Assembly: GCF_002163675.1 (NCBI RefSeq)
Contig: NZ_CP019334.1
Coordinates: forward strand, 692,001-756,000
DNA length: 64,000 bases
Source of the DNA: Polaribacter sp. SA4-12
GTDB taxonomy: Bacteria; Bacteroidota; Bacteroidia; Flavobacteriales; Flavobacteriaceae
Direction: 5' to 3'
In this document: one piece after another, positions 1 to 9,069 of the stretch
Layout: each line of letters starts with the position of its first letter
Position numbering within the stretch: position 1 is the first letter of the stretch
Notes under the pieces: generated by a model
The model's database searches: none
What the model saw: the letters and a program-made list of their open reading frames with translations, nothing else
What the model was told of the DNA's origin: nothing
Position numbers and translations under genes: made by a program

Positions 1-94
1 AGGCACAATATATTTTGTTACAAGATATTTTAAAAATAATACTAATTCTCTTTATATTGCGTTAGTTTTACTATAAACACACTTATTTCTTTTG

Positions 95-1552
95 ATGAAA
101 AACTTCTTTAAAATTACTTGCTTTCTTTTTTCTGTACTGATTTTATCTAACTGTTCTAAGGAATACGAAGTTCCTGCTGATATTGTTGAACAAGATTTTG
201 TTTGGAAAGGTTTAAACGCTTATTACTTGCATCAAGATCAAATTGCAGACTTAGCTGATACTCGTTTTAATTCTGATCAACAATTAAATGCCTATTTAAA
301 TTCTTTTCCAGATTACAATTCTTTATTTACTAGTTTATTAATTTCTGGTGATGTAAAATCAACTTTAGTTGAAGATTATAATACAATTATAGAACCAGAA
401 TTAAGAACTGGTTTTACAAATGGTTTAGAATTCGGAATTATTGCAGAAGAAAATGACCCAGATAATGTTTTAGGGTATGTAACTCATATTTTACCAAACT
501 CTGATGCATCCAACAAAACGATAGAAAGAGGTCAATTTTTTCATGCAGTAAATGGTGTTCAATTAACGAGAACAAATTATGAAGATTTACTATTAAATGG
601 TGACGCTACTTTCACGTTAGCAATGGCAGATTTTGATGGAACAACAGTTACTCCAAATACGATAACTGTCAGTTTAGAAAAACTGAACTATAATTATCCT
701 GCTACTTTTTTAGAAAAAACCATTGCTGTAAATACGGATAATGTTGGTTATTTAATGTACAATAACGATCTTTCTATAAACTACATTAATGATTTAAATA
801 ACACCTTCTTAAATTTTAAAAATCAATCCGTTAACGAATTGGTTTTAGATTTAAGATATAATATTAGTGGCGGAAGTTTTGCGAAAAATATTTCACAAAT
901 TGCAAGTATGATTACTGGGCAGTTTCCTGATGAAGTATTGATAAAAGAACAATGGAATACAAAAGCACAAGCTTGGTTTCAGGTGAATCAACCAGATTCT
1001 TTAATTACAAAATTTCCAACAAAGTTGGATGCAACAACAAACATTAATAGTTTAAATTTAACGGATGTTTATATCATTTTAAATGGAGAAAACTACACTG
1101 GTTCTTCTGCAATTGAATTATTAATAAATAGTCTAAAACCTTATATTAATGTTCACGTTATTGGTAACACAACTGCAGGAAACAATACAGGTTCAATTAC
1201 TTTGTATAATTCTGAAGATTATGACTTTGAGTTTAGAAAAATGACACATACAATTGCTTTACAACCCATTGTGTTAAGTTTTTTAAATAAAGACGACCAA
1301 ACTTATGAAAACGGATTTACATCAAACTTAAGAACTTGTACAAATGAAGATGTATTAGATTTAGGCCTTTTAGGTGAAACCTCAGACCCAATTTTAAATA
1401 GCGTTTTAAATTATATATCAACAGGTACAGCAGTTTCTAACACAAATTGTAATCCTAATAATTTTGAGTATTTATATAACAGTATCAATGCTCAAAGAGA
1501 AATTGATAATGGTGTATTTATAAACCAAGATTTACCAAACACGAATAATTAA
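95..1552 (+). CDS. S41-family peptidase-like lipoprotein, probably catalytically dead
   Basis: A lipoprotein signal peptide ends in LSNC, so the protein is probably exported and lipid-anchored. A PDZ-like region (about residues 100-200) precedes an S41 (Tsp/CtpA-type) core. In this family a Ser and a Lys 25 residues downstream form the catalytic dyad. Here the Ser is kept (S338, in SSAIE) but the Lys position is Asn (N363, in TTAGNN). The next gene has the intact dyad. I chose ATG 95 over the TTG at 92 because it gives a normal MKNFF signal start. The next gene begins one base after the stop, so the two are probably co-transcribed. It is full length with no frameshift, which argues for a working non-proteolytic paralogue; that is inference. 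Confidence 0.85.
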   Translation: MKNFFKITCFLFSVLILSNCSKEYEVPADIVEQDFVWKGLNAYYLHQDQIADLADTRFNSDQQLNAYLNSFPDYNSLFTSLLISGDVKSTLVEDYNTIIEPELRTGFTNGLEFGIIAEENDPDNVLGYVTHILPNSDASNKTIERGQFFHAVNGVQLTRTNYEDLLLNGDATFTLAMADFDGTTVTPNTITVSLEKLNYNYPATFLEKTIAVNTDNVGYLMYNNDLSINYINDLNNTFLNFKNQSVNELVLDLRYNISGGSFAKNISQIASMITGQFPDEVLIKEQWNTKAQAWFQVNQPDSLITKFPTKLDATTNINSLNLTDVYIILNGENYTGSSAIELLINSLKPYINVHVIGNTTAGNNTGSITLYNSEDYDFEFRKMTHTIALQPIVLSFLNKDDQTYENGFTSNLRTCTNEDVLDLGLLGETSDPILNSVLNYISTGTAVSNTNCNPNNFEYLYNSINAQREIDNGVFINQDLPNTNN

Positions 1553-1553
1553 T

Positions 1554-3023
1554 ATGAGAAAAATTATAAAGCTAAGTCTATTGTCTATTGTACTTTTTGT
1601 AGCTTCTTGTTCTAAAAGTGATGATAGTAGTATAGAACCTAATGTTACAGATGATATCAACTATTTTATATGGAAAGGAATGAACTCCTACTACTTTTGG
1701 CAAAAGGAGGTTCCTGATTTAGCTAACAATCGTTTTTCTGACTTTGATGATGTATATGCTCATTTTAGAGGATATTCTTCACCAGAAGACTCTTTTAATA
1801 GTTTAATTTATCAAGATGGAATTTCTGATCGTTTTTCTTGGATTGTTGATGATTATGTAGCTTTAGAAAATTCTTTTGAAGGAATTAACCAAAGTACAGG
1901 AATGGAATTTGGTTTAAAACGAAATAGTGATAGCAATACAAATGTTTTTGGCTACATAAGATATGTAATACCTAATACAGATGCAGCTTCTAAAGGAGTA
2001 ACTCGTGGTATGATTTTTAATACAGTTAACGGAACACAAATAACCGATAGTAATTACACCAATTTATTATTTAGTGATAACACTAGTTTAAATGTTGGTT
2101 TTGCTGATTATAATAGTGGAAATCCAACTTCTAACGGTACAACTGTTACATTAACAAAAGAACAAGTATCAGAAAACCCTGTTGCAATTTCTAAAGTAAT
2201 AGATGAAGGAACTAAAAAAATAGGATATTTACTATACAATCAGTTTTCTAGTTCTTATGACGGACAATTAAATACTGCTTTTAATTCTTTTAAAGCTGAA
2301 GGTGTAAATGAATTAATTATCGATTTAAGATATAATGGAGGTGGTGCTGTTAGTACTGCTACTTATTTAGGAAGTATGATTACTGGTCAATTTAATGGTG
2401 AATTGTATTCTAAAGAAGTTTGGAATGATAAAGTACAAGCCGCTCTTGATCCTGATCTATTTTTAAACTATTTTACAAATGAAATTAGAAATACAGATCA
2501 AAATGGAAATATTATTCTTCAAGAATCTATAAACAGTTTAAACCTTTCTACAGTTTATTTTATTGTTTCTGGTAGTACTGCATCTGCATCAGAATTGGTC
2601 ATTAATTCTTTAAGAGCTTATATAGATGTAAAAATAGTAGGTACAACAACTGTTGGTAAACAAGTTGGTTCTATTACATTGTATGATTCTGATAATTTAT
2701 CTAGAAGTGGCGATAATTTAAGTACAGAACATACGTACGCAATGCAACCTATCGTTTTAGAAATATCTAATAAAGACAATAAAAATGAAGCTGGAGGTTT
2801 TGTACCTGGAGTAACAGTACCAGGAATACAATTAGCAGAAGATTATGGTAATTTAGGTGTTTTAGGAGAACGTTCTGATCCATTATTAGACAGAACTATA
2901 ATTTATATAACAACTGGAGCAAGAGGAACTTTTAAAAATAGCATTCAAGAATATTCTGAAATTTATAATTCAAAATTAGCAACTCCTGCAAGTAATAATA
3001 TGTATTCAGAATTTAAGAGATAA
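1554..3023 (+). CDS. S41-family C-terminal-processing-type peptidase lipoprotein
   Basis: Exported lipoprotein (lipobox VASC) with an acidic/Ser linker, a PDZ-like domain and an S41 protease core. The catalytic Ser is S344 in ASASE and the general-base Lys is K369 in TVGKQ, exactly 25 residues apart as in E. coli Tsp. It lies one base downstream of a diverged paralogue lacking that Lys, so this is probably the active member of a tandem duplication. Members of this family cut periplasmic or surface proteins at their C-termini; the substrate cannot be told from the sequence. Confidence 0.87.
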   Translation: MRKIIKLSLLSIVLFVASCSKSDDSSIEPNVTDDINYFIWKGMNSYYFWQKEVPDLANNRFSDFDDVYAHFRGYSSPEDSFNSLIYQDGISDRFSWIVDDYVALENSFEGINQSTGMEFGLKRNSDSNTNVFGYIRYVIPNTDAASKGVTRGMIFNTVNGTQITDSNYTNLLFSDNTSLNVGFADYNSGNPTSNGTTVTLTKEQVSENPVAISKVIDEGTKKIGYLLYNQFSSSYDGQLNTAFNSFKAEGVNELIIDLRYNGGGAVSTATYLGSMITGQFNGELYSKEVWNDKVQAALDPDLFLNYFTNEIRNTDQNGNIILQESINSLNLSTVYFIVSGSTASASELVINSLRAYIDVKIVGTTTVGKQVGSITLYDSDNLSRSGDNLSTEHTYAMQPIVLEISNKDNKNEAGGFVPGVTVPGIQLAEDYGNLGVLGERSDPLLDRTIIYITTGARGTFKNSIQEYSEIYNSKLATPASNNMYSEFKR

Positions 3024-3035
3024 AAAATAGAGCAC

Positions 3036-3069
3036 AAAAAAAATCCAGTTTTTAAACTGGATTTTTTTT
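3036..3069. terminator. Bidirectional intrinsic terminator
   Basis: Ten-base-pair stem (AATCCAGTTT with AAACTGGATT) around a TT loop, with A-run on the left and T-run on the right. It serves both the S41 pair (+) and the patatin gene (-), which converge here. Confidence 0.9.
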
Positions 3070-3084
3070 ATGCTTAAGATTCGG

Positions 3085-4047
3085 TTAACCTAAATCAGTT
3101 TTTTCTATAAACTCTTCTATTTCTTTATCCGTTAAAACATCTGGCCTAAACTCACTCATTAATTCTTCTCGTTTAGATTTTGCATATTTATAACCAGATT
3201 TCCACCATTTACGCATTAAAGTTTCATCAAAAACTAAAGAATTAGTCGTTAAAACTGTTGGTGTATAATAAAGATTTAATTTTATGTCTTTGTTATTTGC
3301 TGCTAATTTTCCAATCGTAATATTATGTCTTTCTACATGTGTTAACATAAAATCAAACACATCAAACAGTAATGAAAACGGGTTTTTAGCAGGTAATCTA
3401 TTAAATTGAGTAACCTCGGTTTCTAAGATAATAGCATCAATTTCTGTTGCTCCTCTTAAAATAGCTTCTCTAATTGGTACTAAAGAACCAAAACCACCAT
3501 CTGCATATTGACAATTATTTTTTTCTAACAAACTCATAAAAGGCACATAGTTACAAGAACCCCAAATCCAATCGCAAAAATCATCATAAGTACAATCATT
3601 TATCGATTTATATTCAATTTGGTTTGCCGTTAAATTTGAAACAGTAACCACAACTTCTTTGTTGTTTTCTCTAATTTCGTGGTACATTTCTTCTGTAACA
3701 TTTTTTTTAATTAAACTTCTAAGATTTTTACTTTCTCCAAAAGTTTTTCTTCCGTTTAAAAAATTCCAAAGTGTATTTAAGTGACGAATACTAATCACTT
3801 TTTCTCCTGCAACTCTTTTAATTTTAAAAGGATTATTACTAAAAATAGTTTTCTGGTTTACATTGGTATATAGCTTTTTTAAAGCATCTAATCTACCTAA
3901 AGCCAAATGAGAAACCATTAAACTTCCTGTAGAAGTACCTATAAACAAATCGTAATCTTTGTTTTCTTTCTTCATTAAATATTGAGCAACTCCACCTGCA
4001 AATGCTCCTTTACTTCCTCCTCCAGAAATTACCAACGCTTTTTTCAT
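3085..4047 (-). CDS. Patatin-like phospholipase
   Basis: Bacterial patatin of the RssA type, predicted to be a serine lipid acyl hydrolase using a Ser-Asp dyad. The oxyanion motif GGGSKG is at residues 9-14, the nucleophile motif GTSTG at 37-41 (S39), and the catalytic Asp in DGG at D183. There is no signal peptide, so it is predicted cytoplasmic. The 320-residue length is normal for a one-domain member. It is a single gene, convergent with the S41 pair and divergent from the BNR lipoprotein. The lipid substrate is unknown. Confidence 0.88.
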   Translation of the reverse strand: MKKALVISGGGSKGAFAGGVAQYLMKKENKDYDLFIGTSTGSLMVSHLALGRLDALKKLYTNVNQKTIFSNNPFKIKRVAGEKVISIRHLNTLWNFLNGRKTFGESKNLRSLIKKNVTEEMYHEIRENNKEVVVTVSNLTANQIEYKSINDCTYDDFCDWIWGSCNYVPFMSLLEKNNCQYADGGFGSLVPIREAILRGATEIDAIILETEVTQFNRLPAKNPFSLLFDVFDFMLTHVERHNITIGKLAANNKDIKLNLYYTPTVLTTNSLVFDETLMRKWWKSGYKYAKSKREELMSEFRPDVLTDKEIEEFIEKTDLG

Positions 4048-4093
4048 TATCTAAAAATGATTTGTTTATTTTAGTGCTATAAAAGTATCAAAA

Positions 4094-5140
4094 ATGAAAA
4101 GAATAAACGTAATTATTTTTGCTTTCCTAGTTTTTGTCTCTTGTAAGGACAATTATCAACCTAGAGAAATCAATACGATTACTGTGCAAGAGTTTAAAAT
4201 GGACAGTGTTAGCATACGTGCAATTCAGGTTGTAAACGCACATAAAGTAATTTACGCTGGTTCTAATGGAGACGTTGGTTTCTTTTCTGATGATGAAAAA
4301 ACAACTTTTACACCCATAGAAATTAAATACCAAGATTCTATTCGTCCAAATTTTAGAAGTATTGCTTCAAATAGTAAAGCTGTATTTGCTTTAAGTATTA
4401 GTAATCCTGCATTATTATATCGTATTTCTGGTGGAAAAGCTGAATTAAAATATTCAGAAAATCATGAAAAAGTGTTTTATGATGCGATGCAGTTTTTTGA
4501 TGACAATAAACATGGAATTGCAGTTGGAGATCCAACAGAAGATTGTGCTTCTATTATTTTAACTTCGGATGGAGGAAATACTTGGCATAAAATTCCGTGT
4601 TCGGAATTACCAAAATCCGAAGAAGATGAAGCATTTTTCGCTGCAAGTAACACAAATATTAAAACAATCGGAAGTACTGTTTGGATTGCATCCGGAGGAA
4701 AAAAAGCACGTATTTTAAAATCTGATGATTTTGGAAAGACTTGGCAAATTTTTGAAACACCTTTTATTCAAGGTGAAGGTCCTCAAGGAATTTATTCTAT
4801 AGATTTTTTTGATAAAAACAACGGAATTGCAATTGGAGGTGATTACTCAAAACCATTAGCAAACAAAGCAAATAAAGCAATTACAAATGATGGTGGAAAA
4901 ACTTGGACGATAGTTGCTGATGGACAAAACCCTAATTACAAAAGTTGTGTGCAATATGTACCAAAAACAAATGGAAAGGAAATTTTTGCTGTTGGTAAAA
5001 CAGGAATTTCATACTCTAACGATGGTGGAATTACATGGAACGAAGTTTCTAAAGACTCTTATTATGCAATTCAATTTGTAGATAGAAACATAGCATGGTT
5101 ATCTGGTAATAATAAATTAGGCAAATTGGTTTTAAAATAA
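4094..5140 (+). CDS. BNR/YCF48-like beta-propeller lipoprotein
   Basis: The signal peptide ends at the lipobox FVSC. The body has repeated Asp-box-like segments (SDDFGKTW, TNDGGKTW, SNDGGITW, TSDGGNTW), typical of BNR/YCF48-like propellers. Homologues are often named oxidoreductase, but I see no cofactor or active-site motif, so the function is open. Two more genes follow on the same strand with almost no spacing (a small lipoprotein one base after the stop, then pepT), suggesting an operon. Confidence 0.8.
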   Translation: MKRINVIIFAFLVFVSCKDNYQPREINTITVQEFKMDSVSIRAIQVVNAHKVIYAGSNGDVGFFSDDEKTTFTPIEIKYQDSIRPNFRSIASNSKAVFALSISNPALLYRISGGKAELKYSENHEKVFYDAMQFFDDNKHGIAVGDPTEDCASIILTSDGGNTWHKIPCSELPKSEEDEAFFAASNTNIKTIGSTVWIASGGKKARILKSDDFGKTWQIFETPFIQGEGPQGIYSIDFFDKNNGIAIGGDYSKPLANKANKAITNDGGKTWTIVADGQNPNYKSCVQYVPKTNGKEIFAVGKTGISYSNDGGITWNEVSKDSYYAIQFVDRNIAWLSGNNKLGKLVLK

Positions 5141-5141
5141 A

Positions 5142-5699
5142 ATGAAGAAACTTATCGTGTTAATTGGAGCTTCACTCCTATTTTTGTCCTGTTCTCAACA
5201 ATCTGAAATTAGTTCAGATTTTAATTGTAAAACTTCAAGTTTTAAAGATTTAGAAGAAGTAAACGACGTTAAAAAACTGTTTTCGGTTCAAATTCCTAAA
5301 ACATGGAAAACAAATTTATATTATGATCAAATTCAATCTTCAATTTACACTGCAGATACTACAAAACAATTAACAGAAACATTGCTTTTAGACTTTACTA
5401 TTATCAACAAAAACATTAAATTTGATACCGCTTTTAAATTAAAACAAGAGCAAGAGAATTTAACTAAAAAGTTGATCAAAATTAAGTCTAAAGAAACCTC
5501 AATAATCAATAAACCAACTTATTTCACTATTTCTAAAGGAAAAAAGGGACGTTACGATTATCAAGTTTGTCATTTTTTTATCAAAGTAAATGAACAAAAT
5601 TTTATACTCGCTAAAGCAGAAGTATATGGAGATTCTTTAGTAAACAAAAGATTATGTAAAGCTTTCAGTTTTATAGAAAACATTAAAACAAACATTTAA
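5142..5699 (+). CDS. Small lipoprotein of unknown function
   Basis: A 185-residue protein with a clear lipoprotein signal (LLFLSC followed by SQQSE). I do not recognise a family. The mature part is Lys-rich with alternating polar and hydrophobic segments, compatible with a small alpha/beta domain on the periplasmic face of a membrane. It sits tightly between the propeller lipoprotein (1-base gap) and pepT (1-base gap), so it is very likely co-transcribed with them. Confidence 0.75.
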   Translation: MKKLIVLIGASLLFLSCSQQSEISSDFNCKTSSFKDLEEVNDVKKLFSVQIPKTWKTNLYYDQIQSSIYTADTTKQLTETLLLDFTIINKNIKFDTAFKLKQEQENLTKKLIKIKSKETSIINKPTYFTISKGKKGRYDYQVCHFFIKVNEQNFILAKAEVYGDSLVNKRLCKAFSFIENIKTNI

Positions 5700-5700
5700 A

Positions 5701-6936
5701 ATGATTGATAAAAAACACATTACCGACAGATTTGTAAAATACATTACCATAGATACTGAGTCAGACCCAAACAATCCAGCTTTTCCAAGTACAGAAAAAC
5801 AATGGGATTTAGCCAAGGTTTTAGTTGAAGAACTAAATCAAATTGGTATGCAAGATGTAGATTTAGATGATAATTGCTACATCATGGCAACTTTACCAAG
5901 TAATATTGATTACGAAGTACCTACAATTGGTTTTGTTGCACACATTGATACAAGTCCAGATTTTACAGGTAAAAACGTAAATCCTCAAATTACTGAGAAT
6001 TATGATGGAAAAGACATCGTTTTAAATAAAGAGAAGAATATTATTTTATCTTCTTCTTATTTTGATGATTTATTGCAATATAAAGGGCAAACGATTATAA
6101 CTACAGATGGAACAACGCTTTTAGGAGCAGATGATAAAGCTGGTATTACAGAAATAGTTACTGCGATGGAATATTTAATTCAGCATCCAGAAATTAAACA
6201 TGGTAAAATTAGAATTTGTTTTACGCCAGATGAAGAAGTTGGTAAAGGAGCTCATTTATTTGATGTTGAAAAATTCGGTGCAGAATGGGCGTACACAATG
6301 GATGGAAGTCAGATTGGTGAATTAGAGTACGAAAACTTTAATGCTGCAGGTGCAAAAGTTACGATTACTGGTAAAATTGTACACCCAGGTTACGCAAAAG
6401 GAAAAATGGTTAATTCTATGCTAATTGCAAATGAGTTTATGAATACACTTCCTGCACAAGAAGTTCCTGAAAAAACAGAAGGTTATGAAGGTTTTTTCCA
6501 TTTACATGATATAAATGGTAATGTAGAAGAAACTGTCTTAGAATACATTATAAGAGACCATGACTTAGACTTGTTTGAAGAGAGAAAAAAATTAATGCAA
6601 AAAATTGCAGTTGATTTTAATAAAAAGCATAATCAAGAAATCATTAAAGTGGAAATTAAAGATCAATACTTTAATATGAAAGAAAAAATTACTCCTGTAA
6701 TGCACATTGTAGATATTGCAGAAGAAGTGATGAAAGATTTAGGAATTACTCCTTTAATTAAAGCAATTCGTGGAGGAACAGATGGTTCTCAATTATCTTA
6801 CAAAGGATTACCTTGTCCTAATATTTTTGCAGGTGGACATAATTTTCATGGACGTTTTGAGTATGTACCAATAGAATCTATGATGAAAGCTACAGAAGTA
6901 ATTGTTGGTATTGCACAAAAGGTTACAGAGAAATAA
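5701..6936 (+). CDS. pepT: Peptidase T (tripeptide aminopeptidase)
   Basis: M20-family dizinc aminopeptidase that releases the N-terminal residue of tripeptides in the cytoplasm. Visible metal/active-site segments include AHIDTSPD near residue 80, LGADDKAG near 140 and the catalytic-Glu segment FTPDEEVGKG near 175; late segments RGGTDGSQLS and GGHNFHGRFE complete the M20 fold. Length (411) is normal for PepT. Last gene of a three-gene run, followed by a hairpin. Confidence 0.95.
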   Translation: MIDKKHITDRFVKYITIDTESDPNNPAFPSTEKQWDLAKVLVEELNQIGMQDVDLDDNCYIMATLPSNIDYEVPTIGFVAHIDTSPDFTGKNVNPQITENYDGKDIVLNKEKNIILSSSYFDDLLQYKGQTIITTDGTTLLGADDKAGITEIVTAMEYLIQHPEIKHGKIRICFTPDEEVGKGAHLFDVEKFGAEWAYTMDGSQIGELEYENFNAAGAKVTITGKIVHPGYAKGKMVNSMLIANEFMNTLPAQEVPEKTEGYEGFFHLHDINGNVEETVLEYIIRDHDLDLFEERKKLMQKIAVDFNKKHNQEIIKVEIKDQYFNMKEKITPVMHIVDIAEEVMKDLGITPLIKAIRGGTDGSQLSYKGLPCPNIFAGGHNFHGRFEYVPIESMMKATEVIVGIAQKVTEK

Positions 6937-6946
6937 TATAGGGCAC

Positions 6947-6980
6947 AAAAAAAAGTCTCCAGTAAACTGGAGACTTATTA
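6947..6980. terminator. Terminator hairpin, probably bidirectional
   Basis: Ten-base-pair stem (AAGTCTCCAG / CTGGAGACTT, 6953-6976) with loop TAAA. An A-run on the left gives a good U-tract on the minus strand; the right side is only weakly T-rich. Confidence 0.75.
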
Positions 6981-7093
6981 TCATAGCGTATGCTATTTTG
7001 TAAACTCATTTAAAATAAAGCCCCTAATCTCTATTAGAAAATATTGTCTACGATACAAATTTAGTCTTTTTTATTGTATTCTATACAAAATTC

Positions 7094-7633
7094 TTAAAAT
7101 AATTCAGGATTTTTTCCTTTTACGTTCTTATAAAAAGCATGAAACACCTCAAAGTCCTTATCTTTATTGGATGTTGTATAATAAGGTTCTGATATTTTTA
7201 TTTTCTTATTCCCAAAATCTAACGTTGCCATTACAATGGGTACATTCGCTCCTTTAGCAATATAATAAAAACCTGTTTTCCATTTATCAACCTTTTTTCT
7301 TGTTCCTTCTGGAGACAAACCAAGTATAAACTTTTCTTTAGAATTAAAAACATCAACAACTGCATCTACCAAGTTGTTACTCTTTGTTCTATCTACTGGT
7401 GTACCTCCTAAAGCTCTAAAGAAAAAACCAAAAGGTGGTTTAAATAAAGAATCTTTCCCAATAAAATGAATCATTGTTCCAGAAGCCATTCTAGATAAAA
7501 TTGCAATAGGAAAATCTATCCAACTTGTGTGTGGCGCTGCTATAACAACATATTTTAAAGGTGTTTTAGGAAAATCATTTTCCAGTTTCCATCCTAAAAG
7601 GGTAAATAATATAAATCTTGCAATTCTTTTCAT
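7094..7633 (-). CDS. 1-acylglycerol-3-phosphate O-acyltransferase-like protein (PlsC family)
   Basis: Lysophospholipid acyltransferase family protein of 179 residues, shorter than canonical PlsC (about 240). It has the acyl-acceptor motif HTSWID (HX4D) near residue 35 and the substrate motif SPEGTR near 110. Family members acylate lysophosphatidic acid or related lipids at the membrane. The acceptor cannot be told. It is monocistronic and divergent from rmuC. Confidence 0.85.
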   Translation of the reverse strand: MKRIARFILFTLLGWKLENDFPKTPLKYVVIAAPHTSWIDFPIAILSRMASGTMIHFIGKDSLFKPPFGFFFRALGGTPVDRTKSNNLVDAVVDVFNSKEKFILGLSPEGTRKKVDKWKTGFYYIAKGANVPIVMATLDFGNKKIKISEPYYTTSNKDKDFEVFHAFYKNVKGKNPELF

Positions 7634-7722
7634 TAATTTGATTATCGTAAGCGTTTATAAAATCGTTATTTAAAGATTTTATGCTAACATTTAAAGTGAT
7701 AAATTTATGAACTTAAATTGAC

Positions 7723-9069
7723 ATGATGAACGAATTGATTATTTACTTATTAATTGCACTGATTTTTAGCTTTATAGGTTTATTTATTGGTAAGATTTTA
7801 ACCAAATTAAATTTCGAAAAAGAGAAAGGAAACACCGAAAAAGAAAAATCTACCTTAGAATTTGAAATTTCGAAGCTTAATGAAACTGTAAAAAATGCAG
7901 AAAATAAAATTGAAGATTTACAAAGTGAATTAAAGTTTATTCAAAAAGAAAAAGAAAACTTAATTTCTGATAAGACACGTTTAGAAACTGAATTTAAAAA
8001 TACATCAGAAAAACTAGAAACTAATAAAAGTGAAGTAGAAAAACTGCAAGAAAAATTTACCAATGATTTTGAAGTGCTTGCTAACAAAATTTTAGAAGAA
8101 AAATCATCTAAATTCACACTTCAAAACAAAGAAAACTTAAAAATAATTTTAAATCCACTTCAAGAAAAGATTAAAGTTTTTGAAGACAAAGTAGATAAAA
8201 CACACAAAGAAAGTATTGATTATCATGCAGCTTTACGTCAGCAAATTTTAGGTTTAAAAGAGTTGAACCAACAAATGAGTAAAGAAACTTTAAATCTTAC
8301 AAAAGCACTAAAAGGTGATAACAAAACACAAGGAAACTGGGGCGAATTAGTTTTAGAACGTGTTTTAGAAAAATCTGGTTTAGAGAAAGATAGAGAGTAT
8401 TTTGTTCAGCAAAGCTTTACAAATGATCAAGGTAAAAGAGTATTGCCAGATGTTGTAATTCATTTGCCAGATAATAAAAAAATGATTGTAGATTCTAAGG
8501 TTTCATTAACTGCTTATGAGCAATTTGTAAATGAAGAAGATGAAACTTTAAAAGCACTATTTTTAAAAGAACATATAGCTTCATTAAGTAGACATGTAAG
8601 CCAATTGAGTGAGAAAAAATATGAAGATATTTATAAAATTGAATCTCCAGATTTTGTGTTATTATTTGTTCCAATAGAACCCGCTTTTGCGGTTGCAATA
8701 AATACTGATAATCATTTGTACAATAAAGCATTTGAAAAAAACATTGTAATTGTTACTCCTTCTACCCTATTAGCCACTTTAAGAACTATAGATTCTATGT
8801 GGAATAATGAAAAACAACAAAAAAACGCCATAGAAATTGCGAGACAAGCAGGAGCTTTGTATGATAAATTTCAAGGTCTTTTAGGTGATTTAGTAAATAT
8901 TGGAAAACGAATTGATGATAGCAAAAAAGAATACTCTAGCGCCATGAATAAACTTTTTGACGGCAGAGGAAACTTAATCAATAGTGTTGAAAAATTGAAA
9001 AAAATGGGCGCAAAAGCTAAAAAAGCAATTCCAGAAAATATTATTGATCGCGCAAGTTTAGAAGATTAA
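7723..9069 (+). CDS. rmuC: DNA recombination protein RmuC
   Basis: An N-terminal membrane helix (residues 3-25) is followed by a long Lys/Glu-rich coiled coil (about 30-160) and the RmuC nuclease-like core (about 190-400), with the conserved segments GNWGELVLERVLE and DSKVSLTAYE. RmuC is thought to limit recombination between inverted repeats; the mechanism is not well known. The 448-residue length is normal. Its last four bases overlap the end of the convergent aspartoacylase-like gene. Confidence 0.92.
   Translation: MMNELIIYLLIALIFSFIGLFIGKILTKLNFEKEKGNTEKEKSTLEFEISKLNETVKNAENKIEDLQSELKFIQKEKENLISDKTRLETEFKNTSEKLETNKSEVEKLQEKFTNDFEVLANKILEEKSSKFTLQNKENLKIILNPLQEKIKVFEDKVDKTHKESIDYHAALRQQILGLKELNQQMSKETLNLTKALKGDNKTQGNWGELVLERVLEKSGLEKDREYFVQQSFTNDQGKRVLPDVVIHLPDNKKMIVDSKVSLTAYEQFVNEEDETLKALFLKEHIASLSRHVSQLSEKKYEDIYKIESPDFVLLFVPIEPAFAVAINTDNHLYNKAFEKNIVIVTPSTLLATLRTIDSMWNNEKQQKNAIEIARQAGALYDKFQGLLGDLVNIGKRIDDSKKEYSSAMNKLFDGRGNLINSVEKLKKMGAKAKKAIPENIIDRASLED

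Noticed and set aside
95..1552. First S41 gene as a pseudogene
   Set aside because: The frame is intact over full length with signal peptide and domain structure; only the catalytic Lys differs.
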